DNA of 64,000 nucleotides from Pseudomonadota bacterium (GTDB lineage: Bacteria > Pseudomonadota > Gammaproteobacteria > Burkholderiales > Rhodocyclaceae), in contig JAGTRW010000004.1 in the NCBI GenBank assembly GCA_018262095.1, positions 1 through 64,000 on the forward strand, read 5' to 3'. Position numbers and translations under genes: made by a program. Below are positions 39,969 to 48,639 of this stretch, one piece after another. Under the pieces are notes generated by a model. That model ran no database searches, was not told the origin of the DNA, and saw nothing but the letters and a program-made list of their open reading frames with translations. Within the stretch, counting starts at the first letter, position 1, and the number at the start of each line of letters is the position of its first letter.

Positions 39969-40114
39969 ATTTCTGGCGGTATGTCCTTAAAATGGTGTGC
40001 CTCGCTGCATTTTTCCGATTGATCGAGGGGGGGCGCAAATTGCGCGTGGCGCGGCACGCTTGGACTCAAGAAAAGCACCGAAAGAGGTTGTTTACATGGG
40101 GGGGGCAACGAAAA

Positions 40115-41746
40115 ATGAGGTTCTTCAGAATCACTATTGCACACAGGCTGTGGCTTCTGGTCACGATGGCTCTGGTTTCGTTGGTTGCCGTTGGCCTTAC
40201 CGGCCTTTCGGCGAGCCGGGATCTTTCGCTCAAGCTCGCCGAGGTCAATGGGGCTACGATTCCAAAAATAAAGACCCTGAGCGACATCCGCTATGCCTTT
40301 GAAGTACAGCAGAAGCAGCTCATGTTGCATATCAGCTACACCAGCGAAGAGCAGATGGAGGAGACTGATAAGGTCATCGCGGCCGCCCGAAAAAGTGTTG
40401 CAACGGGCTTGAAAGCGTATGAGGGCTTGGCCAGTGATGATTTCGATCGCAAGCTGTTGGAGGTCGACAAGAAGCTTCTGGCCGATTTCGACAAGGTTTT
40501 CGATGAGGCCTGGAAGCAATCCCAGGAGCTTGTCAAGATGACCGCACGCACGGTCATTACCGAAAATGGCACGCCCTTGGCCGACGCCGTTGCCGTCGCG
40601 TTTGACAAACACATCGCTAAAATAATGGCGCAAGCCGATGTGGAAAAGGCCAACGGCGAGACGGCCAGCCGTCATGGCCTAATCGCCTCGACGCTGGTGA
40701 TCGCCTTTAGTGCCGTGGTGATCGCCGGTATCGGCTTTTTGTTGATTCGAAAGATCGCCAGGGATCTGGGCAGAATGCGCGATACCATTGGCAAGGTCGA
40801 GTCAGAGCTCGACTTCACCCTGCGCCTGAAGATCGATTCGGACGATGAATTGGCCTACACCGGACGTGCGTTCAACCGCTTGATCGACAAGATGCACAAG
40901 AGTTTGAACATGATTTCTGAATCGGTGCTCACCGTACAGCACTCCGCGACATCACTGAGTGGCATGGCGGGGCAGGTCGCCAGTGCGGCGACGGCACAGA
41001 GCGAATCGGCATCGAGCATGGCGGCAAGCGTTGAAGAGCTCACGGTGAGCATAGGTCACGTTGGCGATCAGGCCGTCGAGGCGGACAGGCTCGCAAGCGA
41101 ATCTGGCAGGCTGGCTCAATCTGGCGAGCAGGTCATTGCGCAGACCGTGAGCGATATCAGCGATATCGCCGATGCGGTGAATGCTTCAGCCGATCGCATC
41201 GGTAAACTGGAACAGGCGAGTCAGTCTATTTCGAGGGTGGTCCAGGTGATCAAGGATGTTGCCGAGCAGACTAACCTGCTGGCGCTCAACGCGGCGATTG
41301 AGGCAGCGCGGGCGGGTGAGCAAGGACGCGGTTTCGCAGTGGTCGCCGACGAGGTTCGCAAGCTCGCCGAGCGCACCGCAAGTTCGACCAACGAGATTTC
41401 GTCAACCATCGAATTGATGCGGGAGTCAGCTCGCTTGGCCGTGGACAGCATGCAAGAGGCGGTCGGCCGCGTCGGCCTGGGCGTTGCGCACGCCAACAAT
41501 GCAAGCCTGGCGATCCGCGAGATCGGGGCCGGCGGTCTGAAAACGGTGGCCATGGCCGGTGCGATCGCCAACGCCATCCACGAACAAAGTCAGTCCAGTG
41601 CGCAGATCGCCCGGATGGTAGAACGGATCGCGCAGATGGCCGAAGAAAGCACTGTCGTGGCTCAAGGCAGCGCGACATCTGCTGAACAGCTTGATCGCTT
41701 GGCGACCCAGATGCAGGGAATAATCACGGCTTATCGGCTCAACTGA
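40115..41746 (+). CDS. Methyl-accepting chemotaxis protein
   Basis: A 543-residue transmembrane chemoreceptor. The first membrane helix is at about residues 11-31, a periplasmic four-helix-type ligand domain at 32-188, the second helix at 189-211, then a HAMP domain and the cytoplasmic signalling domain. The hairpin tip is [20 protein letters not shown] followed by [18 protein letters not shown], which binds CheA/CheW. The ATG at 40115 gives a sensible first membrane helix and was preferred over the longer frame. It is divergent from iolD and followed by iolG, which suggests that it senses inositol, an inositol phosphate or a binding protein; this is inference. Confidence 0.9.
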   Translation: MRFFRITIAHRLWLLVTMALVSLVAVGLTGLSASRDLSLKLAEVNGATIPKIKTLSDIRYAFEVQQKQLMLHISYTSEEQMEETDKVIAAARKSVATGLKAYEGLASDDFDRKLLEVDKKLLADFDKVFDEAWKQSQELVKMTARTVITENGTPLADAVAVAFDKHIAKIMAQADVEKANGETASRHGLIASTLVIAFSAVVIAGIGFLLIRKIARDLGRMRDTIGKVESELDFTLRLKIDSDDELAYTGRAFNRLIDKMHKSLNMISESVLTVQHSATSLSGMAGQVASAATAQSESASSMAASVEELTVSIGHVGDQAVEADRLASESGRLAQSGEQVIAQTVSDISDIADAVNASADRIGKLEQASQSISRVVQVIKDVAEQTNLLALNAAIEAARAGEQGRGFAVVADEVRKLAERTASSTNEISSTIELMRESARLAVDSMQEAVGRVGLGVAHANNASLAIREIGAGGLKTVAMAGAIANAIHEQSQSSAQIARMVERIAQMAEESTVVAQGSATSAEQLDRLATQMQGIITAYRLN

Positions 41747-41843
41747 GCTTTCGCCGAAACCGGTTGGGCGGGTGTCGTAACGCTGCCATATTTGCCTTGC
41801 CGCCTCGGGTGGTAACAGAATATTTGTTACCAATACGAAATGT

Positions 41844-41860
41844 AATAGAACATGCTTTTC
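41844..41860 (+). promoter_or_regulatory. Proposed iol operator, copy 3
   Basis: AATAGAACATGCTTTTC, the best-formed copy of the shared motif, lies about 160 bases upstream of iolG in an A/T-rich patch. The RpiR-type regulator two genes downstream is the natural candidate to bind it. Confidence 0.5.
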
Positions 41861-42021
41861 ATTTTTTCTAATTCATCTTAAGATGCTATAGGCGGGATGA
41901 GGCTTCGTGAGCAATCGGGTGAAGAAGCTCTCAATCGATCGGATACTGTGACCGGCGGGCGTGTGCGGCGATTCGCGCCGCCCGTCACGTAATGCGGATT
42001 TCAAACAGGAGAAAATTCATC

Positions 42022-43017
42022 ATGGCAATCAGAATGGCAGTTATAGGCGCCGGTCGCATCGGCCAGATCCACGCGACGAATGCCGCGCGCAACGGCGGCG
42101 TGACCTTGGCCGGTGTGGCCGACGCGATCCCCGAACCGGCCGCCAAGCTTGCGGCACAACTCGGGACCAAGGTGCTGAGCGTCGAGCAGATTCTTGCCGA
42201 TCGGACAATCGATGCGGTGCTTATCGGTTCTTCGACCGACACCCATGCCGATCTCATTATGCGAGCCGCCGCCGCCGGCAAGCACATCTTTTGCGAAAAG
42301 CCGGTCGACCTTGACCTGAATCGAGCGCGCGACTGCGAGAAGGCCGTTCGCGTAGCTGGCAAGGCCTGTCTGATCGGGTTCCAACGCCGTTTCGACCCGA
42401 CCTTCTCGGCACTCAAGGCGCGCATCGAAAAGGGAGAAATCGGCGAGCTTGAGGCGCTGTCGGTGATCAGTCGCGACCCCGGAGCGCCACCGGTAGCCTA
42501 TCTGCAGCGTTCAGGCGGGATCTTCAAAGACATGCTGATCCACGATTTCGACATCTTCCGTTGGATCTTCGGGGAGGAAGCCGAGACGGTGTACGCTACG
42601 GCAAGCGCGCTGACCGATCCGAACATCGCTTCCGTGGCCAACGATGCCGATACCACGGCGGTCGTCATCCGCACCGTGACCGGCAAGCTGGCTCAGATTC
42701 ATACCTCGCGCCGCGCCGCCTACGGCTACGATCAGCGCTTCGAGGTGCTCGGTGCCAAGGGGATGCTGCAGGCCGGCAATCATCGCCCAACGGAAGTCGT
42801 TGCCTCCGGACCTGACGTGGTTTCGATCGACAAGCCCGAAGACTTTTTCCTGCAGCGCTACGAGAGGGCGTATCGCAACGAGCTCGATCACTTTATCGCC
42901 GTCCTCGGTGGTCACGAGACATTGCGCGTAAGCATCGAAGACGGCGTCAAGGCGCTTGAATTGGCCGATGCCGCGACGACCTCCTGGCGCGAAAGCCGTA
43001 TCGTTCGCCTGCACTAA
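42022..43017 (+). CDS. iolG: Inositol 2-dehydrogenase (copy 1)
   Basis: A 331-residue GFO/IDH/MocA-family oxidoreductase that oxidises myo-inositol to 2-keto-myo-inositol with NAD. The Rossmann motif is VIGAGRIGQIHATNAA, EKP is present in IFCEKPVDLDL, and the catalytic Asp/His region is GGIFKDMLIHDFDIFRWI. These agree with IolG. The ATG at 42022 is preceded by CAGGAG. It starts the plus-strand half of the cluster and is followed by the RpiR-type regulator. Confidence 0.92.
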   Translation: MAIRMAVIGAGRIGQIHATNAARNGGVTLAGVADAIPEPAAKLAAQLGTKVLSVEQILADRTIDAVLIGSSTDTHADLIMRAAAAGKHIFCEKPVDLDLNRARDCEKAVRVAGKACLIGFQRRFDPTFSALKARIEKGEIGELEALSVISRDPGAPPVAYLQRSGGIFKDMLIHDFDIFRWIFGEEAETVYATASALTDPNIASVANDADTTAVVIRTVTGKLAQIHTSRRAAYGYDQRFEVLGAKGMLQAGNHRPTEVVASGPDVVSIDKPEDFFLQRYERAYRNELDHFIAVLGGHETLRVSIEDGVKALELADAATTSWRESRIVRLH

Positions 43018-43030
43018 GCGATTTTTTGGG

Positions 43031-43061
43031 CTCCGGCATGGTGACGCTTGTCGTGCCGGAG
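43031..43061 (+). terminator. Stem-loop after iolG
   Basis: CTCCGGCA (43031-43038) pairs with TGCCGGAG (43054-43061). There is no long T tract after it, so it could be a partial terminator or an mRNA-stabilising hairpin between iolG and the regulator gene. Confidence 0.45.
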
Positions 43062-43171
43062 ACCTTCGATGGCGTTCTGGTGAGCTTGCGGTAGGCTACA
43101 ATGGCCGAGGCAGAGCAGGCCCCTGCCGCGGTTGCGGTAGTCCTTCAGAACTTCACCGGCAGGTATCAAAA

Positions 43172-44032
43172 ATGGCTCAAGACAACAAAGTCGAAGACCT
43201 GGTGCAGCAGGTTGCCCGCGAATACGACGATCTTTCCAAGCAATTGAAGCTGATCGCCCAATACATCACCGGGCATCGCCAGCAGATGGTCGTTGTGCGT
43301 ATCCGCGACGTGGCCGATGCCTGTAACGTCCAGCCTTCAGCCGTGGTGCGCTTTGCCCAGCGCTTCGGTTTCTCCGGATTTTCCGATCTGCAGGCGGTTT
43401 TTCGCGACGCCTACGCCAGCGGTACCGTGACCGGCAGCTACCAGCAACGGCTCAAGGCGGTGATCAGTGAGCACCCGGCACAGATGAAAAGTTCCGAGCT
43501 GGCGCGCAGTTTCATGAAAACCTGCCAGGTCGGAATCGCCTCGCTGCAGGATGAGCTCGATGATCGTGCCTTTGAGAAGGCCGTGACGATCCTGCAAGAT
43601 GCGCAGCATATCTACATCATGGGGGTGCGCCGGATGTTTCCGGTGGCGAGCTATCTTGGCTATGCGCTATTGCAGACGCGCAAGCGGGTCATCATGGTCG
43701 ACGGACTCGGCGGCTTGTACAAGGAGCAGATCGAAGGTTTGTCGAAAGGCGACGTGCTGATTTCGATCAGCATGGCGCCCTATGGCGTCGAAACCGGTTA
43801 TTGCACGGATCTGGCGGTTGAGCGAGAGGCCACGGTGCTGGCCATCACCGACAGTTCGCTGTCGCCCATTTCGCGTGCGGCGGCCGTGACGCTCACCGTC
43901 CATGAATCGGAAGCGTATTTTTTTCGCGCCCTGGCGTGCACGATGAGCCTGGCTCAGTCCTTGTTCATCGCCCTGGCGTACCGTCTTGAACTCAATATGG
44001 AGCGGACTGACGACCGTGCTGTGCACGACTGA
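43172..44032 (+). CDS. RpiR/MurR-family regulator, likely controlling the iol genes
   Basis: A 286-residue regulator with an N-terminal helix-turn-helix of the RpiR type (RIRDVADACNVQPSAVVRFA then QRFGFSGFSDLQ, residues about 40-75) and a C-terminal SIS sugar-phosphate-binding domain (about 130-265; YIMGVRRMFPVASYLGYALL). RpiR-type regulators control inositol catabolism in several proteobacteria and respond to a phosphorylated intermediate such as 2-deoxy-5-keto-gluconate 6-phosphate. Its place between iolG and the iolC fusion gene fits this role. The ATG at 43172 was chosen over the much longer frame, which overlaps iolG. Confidence 0.88.
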   Translation: MAQDNKVEDLVQQVAREYDDLSKQLKLIAQYITGHRQQMVVVRIRDVADACNVQPSAVVRFAQRFGFSGFSDLQAVFRDAYASGTVTGSYQQRLKAVISEHPAQMKSSELARSFMKTCQVGIASLQDELDDRAFEKAVTILQDAQHIYIMGVRRMFPVASYLGYALLQTRKRVIMVDGLGGLYKEQIEGLSKGDVLISISMAPYGVETGYCTDLAVEREATVLAITDSSLSPISRAAAVTLTVHESEAYFFRALACTMSLAQSLFIALAYRLELNMERTDDRAVHD

Positions 44033-44121
44033 TTGCACAGCCAGAAGGTTGTCGCACCGAGCTCTCGTTTTCGCTCTGGGGGGAGGGGTCGGAGAGCTGG
44101 GTTGCGAAGCTCCGCAGAAAG

Positions 44122-46059
44122 ATGCAAATGAAGAACTCCACGGTATTCGCGAGCGGCCGTAACCACGAAGTCGTTTCCATCGGTCGGCTGGCCGTCGATC
44201 TCTACGCCAATCAATACGGCTGCGACCTGGAGGATGTCTCCTCTTTCGCCAAGTATCTTGGCGGTTCATCGGGAAATGTCGCCTTTGGCTGTGCTCGTCT
44301 CGGCCTGCGCAGCGCGATGATCACTCGTGTCGGCAACGAGCAGATGGGACGTTTCCTGGTCAAGACGCTGGCCGACGAAGGTTGCGACGTTTCGCAAATC
44401 AGGGTCGATCCGGAGCGCATGACGGCCTTGGCGATTCTCGGTATCAAGGATCGCCAGACATTTCCCTTGCTTTTCTACCGCAACAATTGTGCCGACATGG
44501 CGTTTGGCCCCGACGATGTCGACGAGGCATTCGTCGCCGACTGTACCGCGCTGCACATCACCGGGACTCATTTTTCAACGCCGCTGGTTCGGGCCGGTAG
44601 CCTGCGTGCGCTCAAATTCGCCCACGCGCACAATGTGCGCACGATTTTGGATATCGATTATCGCCCGGTCCTCTGGGGGCTCACCACACCTGACGACGGT
44701 AAAACCCGCTATATCCCGAGCCCCGAAGTGACCCGCCAGTTACAGGAAATCCTGAGTCACTTCGATTTGATCGTTGGTACCGAGGATGAGTATGAAATTG
44801 CCGGCGGCTCACAGGATCTGATGACGGCGTTGCGCGAGGTACGCCGATGTACCCGCGCCACGCTCATCGTCAAGTTGGGGCCGCTGGGCTGCGCCGTCGT
44901 CGAGGGGGATATTCCGCAACGCATTGACGACGCCTTTGCCGTCGCCAGCCCGCGCGTCGACGTGCTCAATGTGTTGGGGGCCGGCGACGCCTTCCTGGCC
45001 GGATTCCTTTCCGGTTGGTTGCGCGGTCTAGACTACAGCACCTGTTGCCGTCGTGCCAATGCCAGCGGCGCGCTTGTCGTGTCCCGCCATTCGTGCGCGC
45101 CGGCCATGCCGACCGAGGAGGAACTCAGGTATTTCCTCGAGAACGTCGAAACACTCACCGAACCGGCGAATGACAGTACGCTGAACTGGTTGCATCACGT
45201 CACCCCCAAGCGCCGCGCGTGGAATGACCTGTTTATATTTGCCTTCGACCACCGCAGCCAGCTTTACGACCTGGCGCGTCAGGTCGGTGCGGCAGAGGCA
45301 CGACTGCCGACACTCAAACGCCTGCTGGTCGAGAGCGTGGCGCAAACCGAGGCCAGGCTCAAGCTGCACGGCAGCATTGGCGCGCTGATCGACGACAACT
45401 ACGGGGAAGACGCCTTGCACGCGGCTACCGGGAGGGGGTGGTGGCTGGGGCGCCCGGTTGAACAGCCTGGAACCAACCCGGTGATCTTCGAATTGGGCAG
45501 TTCGATCGGTACGGTGCTCGAACACTGGCCCAAGGAACAGGTTGTAAAGTGTCTGATCTACTACCATCCAGATGATCTGCCGGATCGCCGGCTGGCCCAG
45601 GAAAGCCAGGTGCGCACGCTGTGCGAGGCGACCAACGAGACCGGGCACGAGTTGCTGCTCGAACTGATTCCCGCCAAGGGGCTGCCGCTCGCCGACGACA
45701 CGATTATCCGCACCATGACGCGGTTCTACAACCTCGGGATTCATCCGGACTGGTGGAAACTTCCGTCGTCGTCGCCCGAACAGTGGGCGCAAATCGATGC
45801 GCTGATTGAAGCACGCGATCCTTACAGTCGTGGTGTTGTGATGCTCGGTCTCAATGCCCCGCTCGGCGATCTCATCGCCTCGTTTGCTGACGCGCAAAGC
45901 AGCCGTACTTGCCGTGGCTTTGCTGTCGGCCGGAGCATCTTTCAGAGTCCCGCGCGCAAATGGCTCAACGGGCAGATCGGCGATGATGCGCTTATTCAGC
46001 GCTGCTGCGCCAGTTTCGAACAGTTGATCCTTGCCTGGCAGCGCATCCGCGCGCACTAA
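44122..46059 (+). CDS. iolC: 5-dehydro-2-deoxygluconokinase fused to DUF2090 aldolase-like domain
   Basis: A 645-residue bifunctional protein. The N-terminal half (about 15-335) is a PfkB-type kinase that phosphorylates 2-deoxy-5-keto-gluconate: YLGGSSGNVAFGCARLGLRS is the substrate part and NVLGAGDAFLAGFLSGW the catalytic GAGD motif. The C-terminal half (about 345-640) is a DUF2090 domain (FAFDHRSQLYDLARQVGA, then LEIPAKG-like LELIPAKGLPL), thought to be the aldolase that splits the phosphorylated product to DHAP and malonate semialdehyde. The fusion is known from other bacteria and explains why no separate iolJ is seen. It is 89 bases after the RpiR gene. The frame also offers a start two codons later. 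Confidence 0.93.
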   Translation: MQMKNSTVFASGRNHEVVSIGRLAVDLYANQYGCDLEDVSSFAKYLGGSSGNVAFGCARLGLRSAMITRVGNEQMGRFLVKTLADEGCDVSQIRVDPERMTALAILGIKDRQTFPLLFYRNNCADMAFGPDDVDEAFVADCTALHITGTHFSTPLVRAGSLRALKFAHAHNVRTILDIDYRPVLWGLTTPDDGKTRYIPSPEVTRQLQEILSHFDLIVGTEDEYEIAGGSQDLMTALREVRRCTRATLIVKLGPLGCAVVEGDIPQRIDDAFAVASPRVDVLNVLGAGDAFLAGFLSGWLRGLDYSTCCRRANASGALVVSRHSCAPAMPTEEELRYFLENVETLTEPANDSTLNWLHHVTPKRRAWNDLFIFAFDHRSQLYDLARQVGAAEARLPTLKRLLVESVAQTEARLKLHGSIGALIDDNYGEDALHAATGRGWWLGRPVEQPGTNPVIFELGSSIGTVLEHWPKEQVVKCLIYYHPDDLPDRRLAQESQVRTLCEATNETGHELLLELIPAKGLPLADDTIIRTMTRFYNLGIHPDWWKLPSSSPEQWAQIDALIEARDPYSRGVVMLGLNAPLGDLIASFADAQSSRTCRGFAVGRSIFQSPARKWLNGQIGDDALIQRCCASFEQLILAWQRIRAH

Positions 46060-46137
46060 GCCCTGATTTTTCCAGTGCTGAAGTAGCAAATTCCGGAGCA
46101 GAACTGATGATGCCGGGTTGCTCGCGTGACGGCTTTT

Positions 46138-46188
46138 AATAGAACGTATTTTCCAATTGACTTTTATTATTAGAACATCTATTGTTTT
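46138..46188 (+). promoter_or_regulatory. Promoter with two overlapping iol-motif copies
   Basis: TTGACT (46157-46162) and TATTGT (46180-46185), 17 bases apart, form a sigma-70-type promoter. AATAGAACGTATTTTCC (46138-46154) and ATTAGAACATC (46169-46179) resemble the motif found upstream of iolG and iolD; the second copy lies between -35 and -10, where a repressor would block transcription of the transaldolase-like gene. Confidence 0.5.
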
Positions 46189-46300
46189 GACACCGAGTGC
46201 CCGGCGGGAGTCGATACTCGAATTGAGTGCAACCACTCCGTGAAATTAGGCCGCGGACCAAGCAACTTTTTCGCACTAACCTCAAGAGGTAGATACGCTT

Positions 46301-47401
46301 ATGAACAGCAGTAAAACACCACAGAGCGTCGAAAGTCCGATGCTGCTCACCGCCAAAATCTCGGAAACCGACTACTGGAACGATTCGTGCTCGATCGATG
46401 AGCTGAGCTACGCGATTCGCAATGGCGCCGTCGGCGCTACCACCAACCCCAGTATCGTGCTCAATGTTCTCAAGAAGGAACTGGCGGTCTGGAAGGAGCC
46501 GTTGACGCGTCTGGTCAGCGATAACCCGGGCTGGAACGAAGAACAGATCGCTTGGCGCCTGATCGAGGAAATGGGCCTGAAAAGCGCGGCTTTGCTGATG
46601 CCGATCTTTGAGCGTGAAAAAGGCAGGAAGGGCCGCTTGTCGATGCAGACGAACCCGGTGAACTATCGCAACGCCGAAGCGCTCGTCGAACAGGCCGTCC
46701 AATTCCACGAGTTGGCACCGAATATCCAGGTCAAGATTCCAGTCACTGCGGCAGGAATCGTTGCCTTTGAAGAAGCGACCTACCGCGGCGTGACCATCAA
46801 CGCGACCGTCTGTTTCACGTTACCCCAGGCGATCGCCGTGGCGCAGGCCGTTGAGCGCGGCCTCGCTCGTCGGAAGAGCGAAGGCAAGCCGACCGAGCAT
46901 ATCTTCCCTGCATGTACCATCATGGTCGGTCGCCTCGACGACTGGATGAAGATCGCGGCCACGCGCGATGGCACCCTGCTCACCCCGGGCTATGCCGACT
47001 GGGCGGGAGTCGCCACCTTCAAGAAAGCCTACGGCATTTTCAAGGAGCGCGGCTACCGCTCTCGTTTGCTCAGCGCGGCCTATCGTAACCACTTGCACTG
47101 GTCGGAGTTTATTGGCGGTGACGTGATTCTGACGATTCCCTACGAATGGCAGGTCCTGTTCAACAAGTCGCATCTCGAAGTCAAAGAGCGGATGAACAAC
47201 CCGGTTGACCAGAAAATAATCGATCAACTCTATGCCCTCGTCCCCGATTTTCGTCGTGCCTACGACGAAGACGGAATGGCGGTCGACGAATTCGAGAAAT
47301 TCGGTGCGACAGCGCGCACCCTGCGTACGTTCTGCGATCACTACCATGAGCTTCTTGGGATCGTCCGCGACTTCATGATCCCGAATCCAGACAAGAGGTA
47401 G
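46301..47401 (+). CDS. Transaldolase-family protein of the iol cluster
   Basis: A 366-residue TIM-barrel protein related to transaldolase. It shows GAVGATTNPSIVLNVLK near the N-terminus, KGRLSMQTNPVNYRNAEA, and the Schiff-base Lys region NIQVKIPVTAAGIVAFEEAT. The length exceeds that of classical fructose-6-phosphate aldolases (about 220). There is no obvious need for a transaldolase in the standard inositol route, so it may act as an aldolase on a deoxy-sugar phosphate or redirect DHAP. It has its own promoter with iol-motif copies and lies between iolC and the ABC importer, which argues for co-regulation. The true reaction is unknown. Confidence 0.82.
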   Translation: MNSSKTPQSVESPMLLTAKISETDYWNDSCSIDELSYAIRNGAVGATTNPSIVLNVLKKELAVWKEPLTRLVSDNPGWNEEQIAWRLIEEMGLKSAALLMPIFEREKGRKGRLSMQTNPVNYRNAEALVEQAVQFHELAPNIQVKIPVTAAGIVAFEEATYRGVTINATVCFTLPQAIAVAQAVERGLARRKSEGKPTEHIFPACTIMVGRLDDWMKIAATRDGTLLTPGYADWAGVATFKKAYGIFKERGYRSRLLSAAYRNHLHWSEFIGGDVILTIPYEWQVLFNKSHLEVKERMNNPVDQKIIDQLYALVPDFRRAYDEDGMAVDEFEKFGATARTLRTFCDHYHELLGIVRDFMIPNPDKR

Positions 47402-47657
47402 TCAAGAGCTTTCGGCCTGAGAGGGGCGTGGCCCCTAAGGCATGTTAGCCGTATGGAGAAGATCAACTAAAAGGCGATTGATGGCTGGGGGTGTGATGGC
47501 TGTCCATTCAGTCTTCCGAAAAATCGAAGGTGGAAATCAGCCACGTTCGCGAACAGAAAGGAGACGGCTAAATATTGATCGATAAATATCACGTAAATCA
47601 GATAGCAAATTGACTCAGCAGAACACTTCTTGGCAATCAAAATATGGAGAAATTGAA
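47402..47657. other. Intergenic leader of the importer operon
   Basis: 256 bases without coding sequence, A/T-rich in the right half. A TTGACT at about 47608 followed by AGAACACTTC vaguely resembles the iol motif, but I cannot assign a promoter with confidence. Confidence 0.3.
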
Positions 47658-48575
47658 ATGAGAAAGATTCTTCTGTCCGGCGTGGCGCTTTTGATGGCAT
47701 CCACTTTCGCACTCGGGGCACCGGTCAAGGTCGGTGTCTCCATCGCGAATTTTGATGACACCTTTCTGACCTACATGATGGATGGCATGAAAGCTTATGC
47801 CAAAGCGCACAGCAGCGAAGTTGAAATCACTTTTACCGATGCCAAGGAGGACATGGCCAAGCAAATGGATCAGGTGGAAAACTTCCTGGTTCAGAAGAAA
47901 GATGCCATTATCATCGTTCCGGTTGACACCAGCGCAACCGGTCCGATGACCTCGTCGATTATTGCCAAGGGCGCCAAAGTCGTCTATGTCAACCGCAATC
48001 CGGGAAATCTCCCGAAGGGCGCCTATTACGTCGGTTCTGAAGAACTCGTCGCCGGCAGATTGCAAATGGACTTTCTGGGCGAAAAGCTCGGCGGGAAGGG
48101 CAATGTCGCCATCCTGATGGGCAAGCTGGACAATGAAGGCGCGCTCAAGAGAACCGCCGGCAACGAAGAGGTCCTCAAGAAAAAATACCCGAATATCAAG
48201 GTCCTGGATAAGCAGACCGGCTTGTGGCAGAGAAGTGAAGGGATGCAGAAAACTGAAGACTGGGTTAACCGCTTCGGCAAGGATATCAATGCCATCCTTT
48301 GCAATAACGACGACATGGCCCTAGGTGCAATTCAAGCGCTGAAGGACAAGAAAAGGACAGACATTATCGTGGTCGGTGTCGATGCCACTCCCGATGCATT
48401 GACCTCACTCTCGAAGGGCGAATTGGCCGCGACCGTATTCCAGGACGCCGCGGGACAAGGCGGTGGCGGAGTTGAGGTCGCCATGAAAGCGGCCAAAGGA
48501 GACAAGGTCGCGGCAGAAACATGGATCCCGTTCAAACTCGTTACGCCGGCCAATCTAACGCAATTCAAAAAATAG
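47658..48575 (+). CDS. Periplasmic sugar/inositol-binding protein of ABC importer
   Basis: A 305-residue RbsB-like binding protein with a signal peptide (MRKILLSGVALLMASTFALG, cleavage near residue 21). It has two alpha/beta lobes: VGVSIANFDDTFLTYMMDGM at the start, DAIIIVPVDTSATGPM, and ILCNNDDMALGAIQALKD with VVGVDATPDAL in the second lobe. It would deliver the substrate to the ATPase and permease that follow. Given the surrounding genes, myo-inositol or an inositol isomer is the likely ligand. The ATG at 47658 has GGAGA upstream. The gene is followed by a stem-loop and then the ATPase gene. Confidence 0.9.
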   Translation: MRKILLSGVALLMASTFALGAPVKVGVSIANFDDTFLTYMMDGMKAYAKAHSSEVEITFTDAKEDMAKQMDQVENFLVQKKDAIIIVPVDTSATGPMTSSIIAKGAKVVYVNRNPGNLPKGAYYVGSEELVAGRLQMDFLGEKLGGKGNVAILMGKLDNEGALKRTAGNEEVLKKKYPNIKVLDKQTGLWQRSEGMQKTEDWVNRFGKDINAILCNNDDMALGAIQALKDKKRTDIIVVGVDATPDALTSLSKGELAATVFQDAAGQGGGGVEVAMKAAKGDKVAAETWIPFKLVTPANLTQFKK

Positions 48576-48586
48576 ATAATATTTAT

Positions 48587-48609
48587 CCGGGAGAGTTTTT
48601 CTCTCCTGG
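48587..48609 (+). promoter_or_regulatory. Intercistronic hairpin after the binding-protein gene
   Basis: CCGGGAGAG pairs with CTCTCCTGG around a TTTTT loop, giving a nine-pair stem with one G-T. Such hairpins between binding-protein and ATPase genes usually protect the upstream mRNA or reduce read-through, so that the binding protein is made in excess. Confidence 0.6.
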
Positions 48610-48639
48610 AATATTGCATTAAACGGGGTGGGGAAGGCC

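Larger units (their letters stand above)
39629..40114. promoter_or_regulatory. Divergent control region of iolDEBA and the chemoreceptor
   Basis: No coding sequence. The central part (39780-39970) is rich in A/T and holds two copies of the proposed iol operator motif, at 39853-39869 and 39952-39968. The iolD Shine-Dalgarno sequence is at the left end. Promoters for both directions are expected here, but no clear -35/-10 pair could be chosen. Confidence 0.55.
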
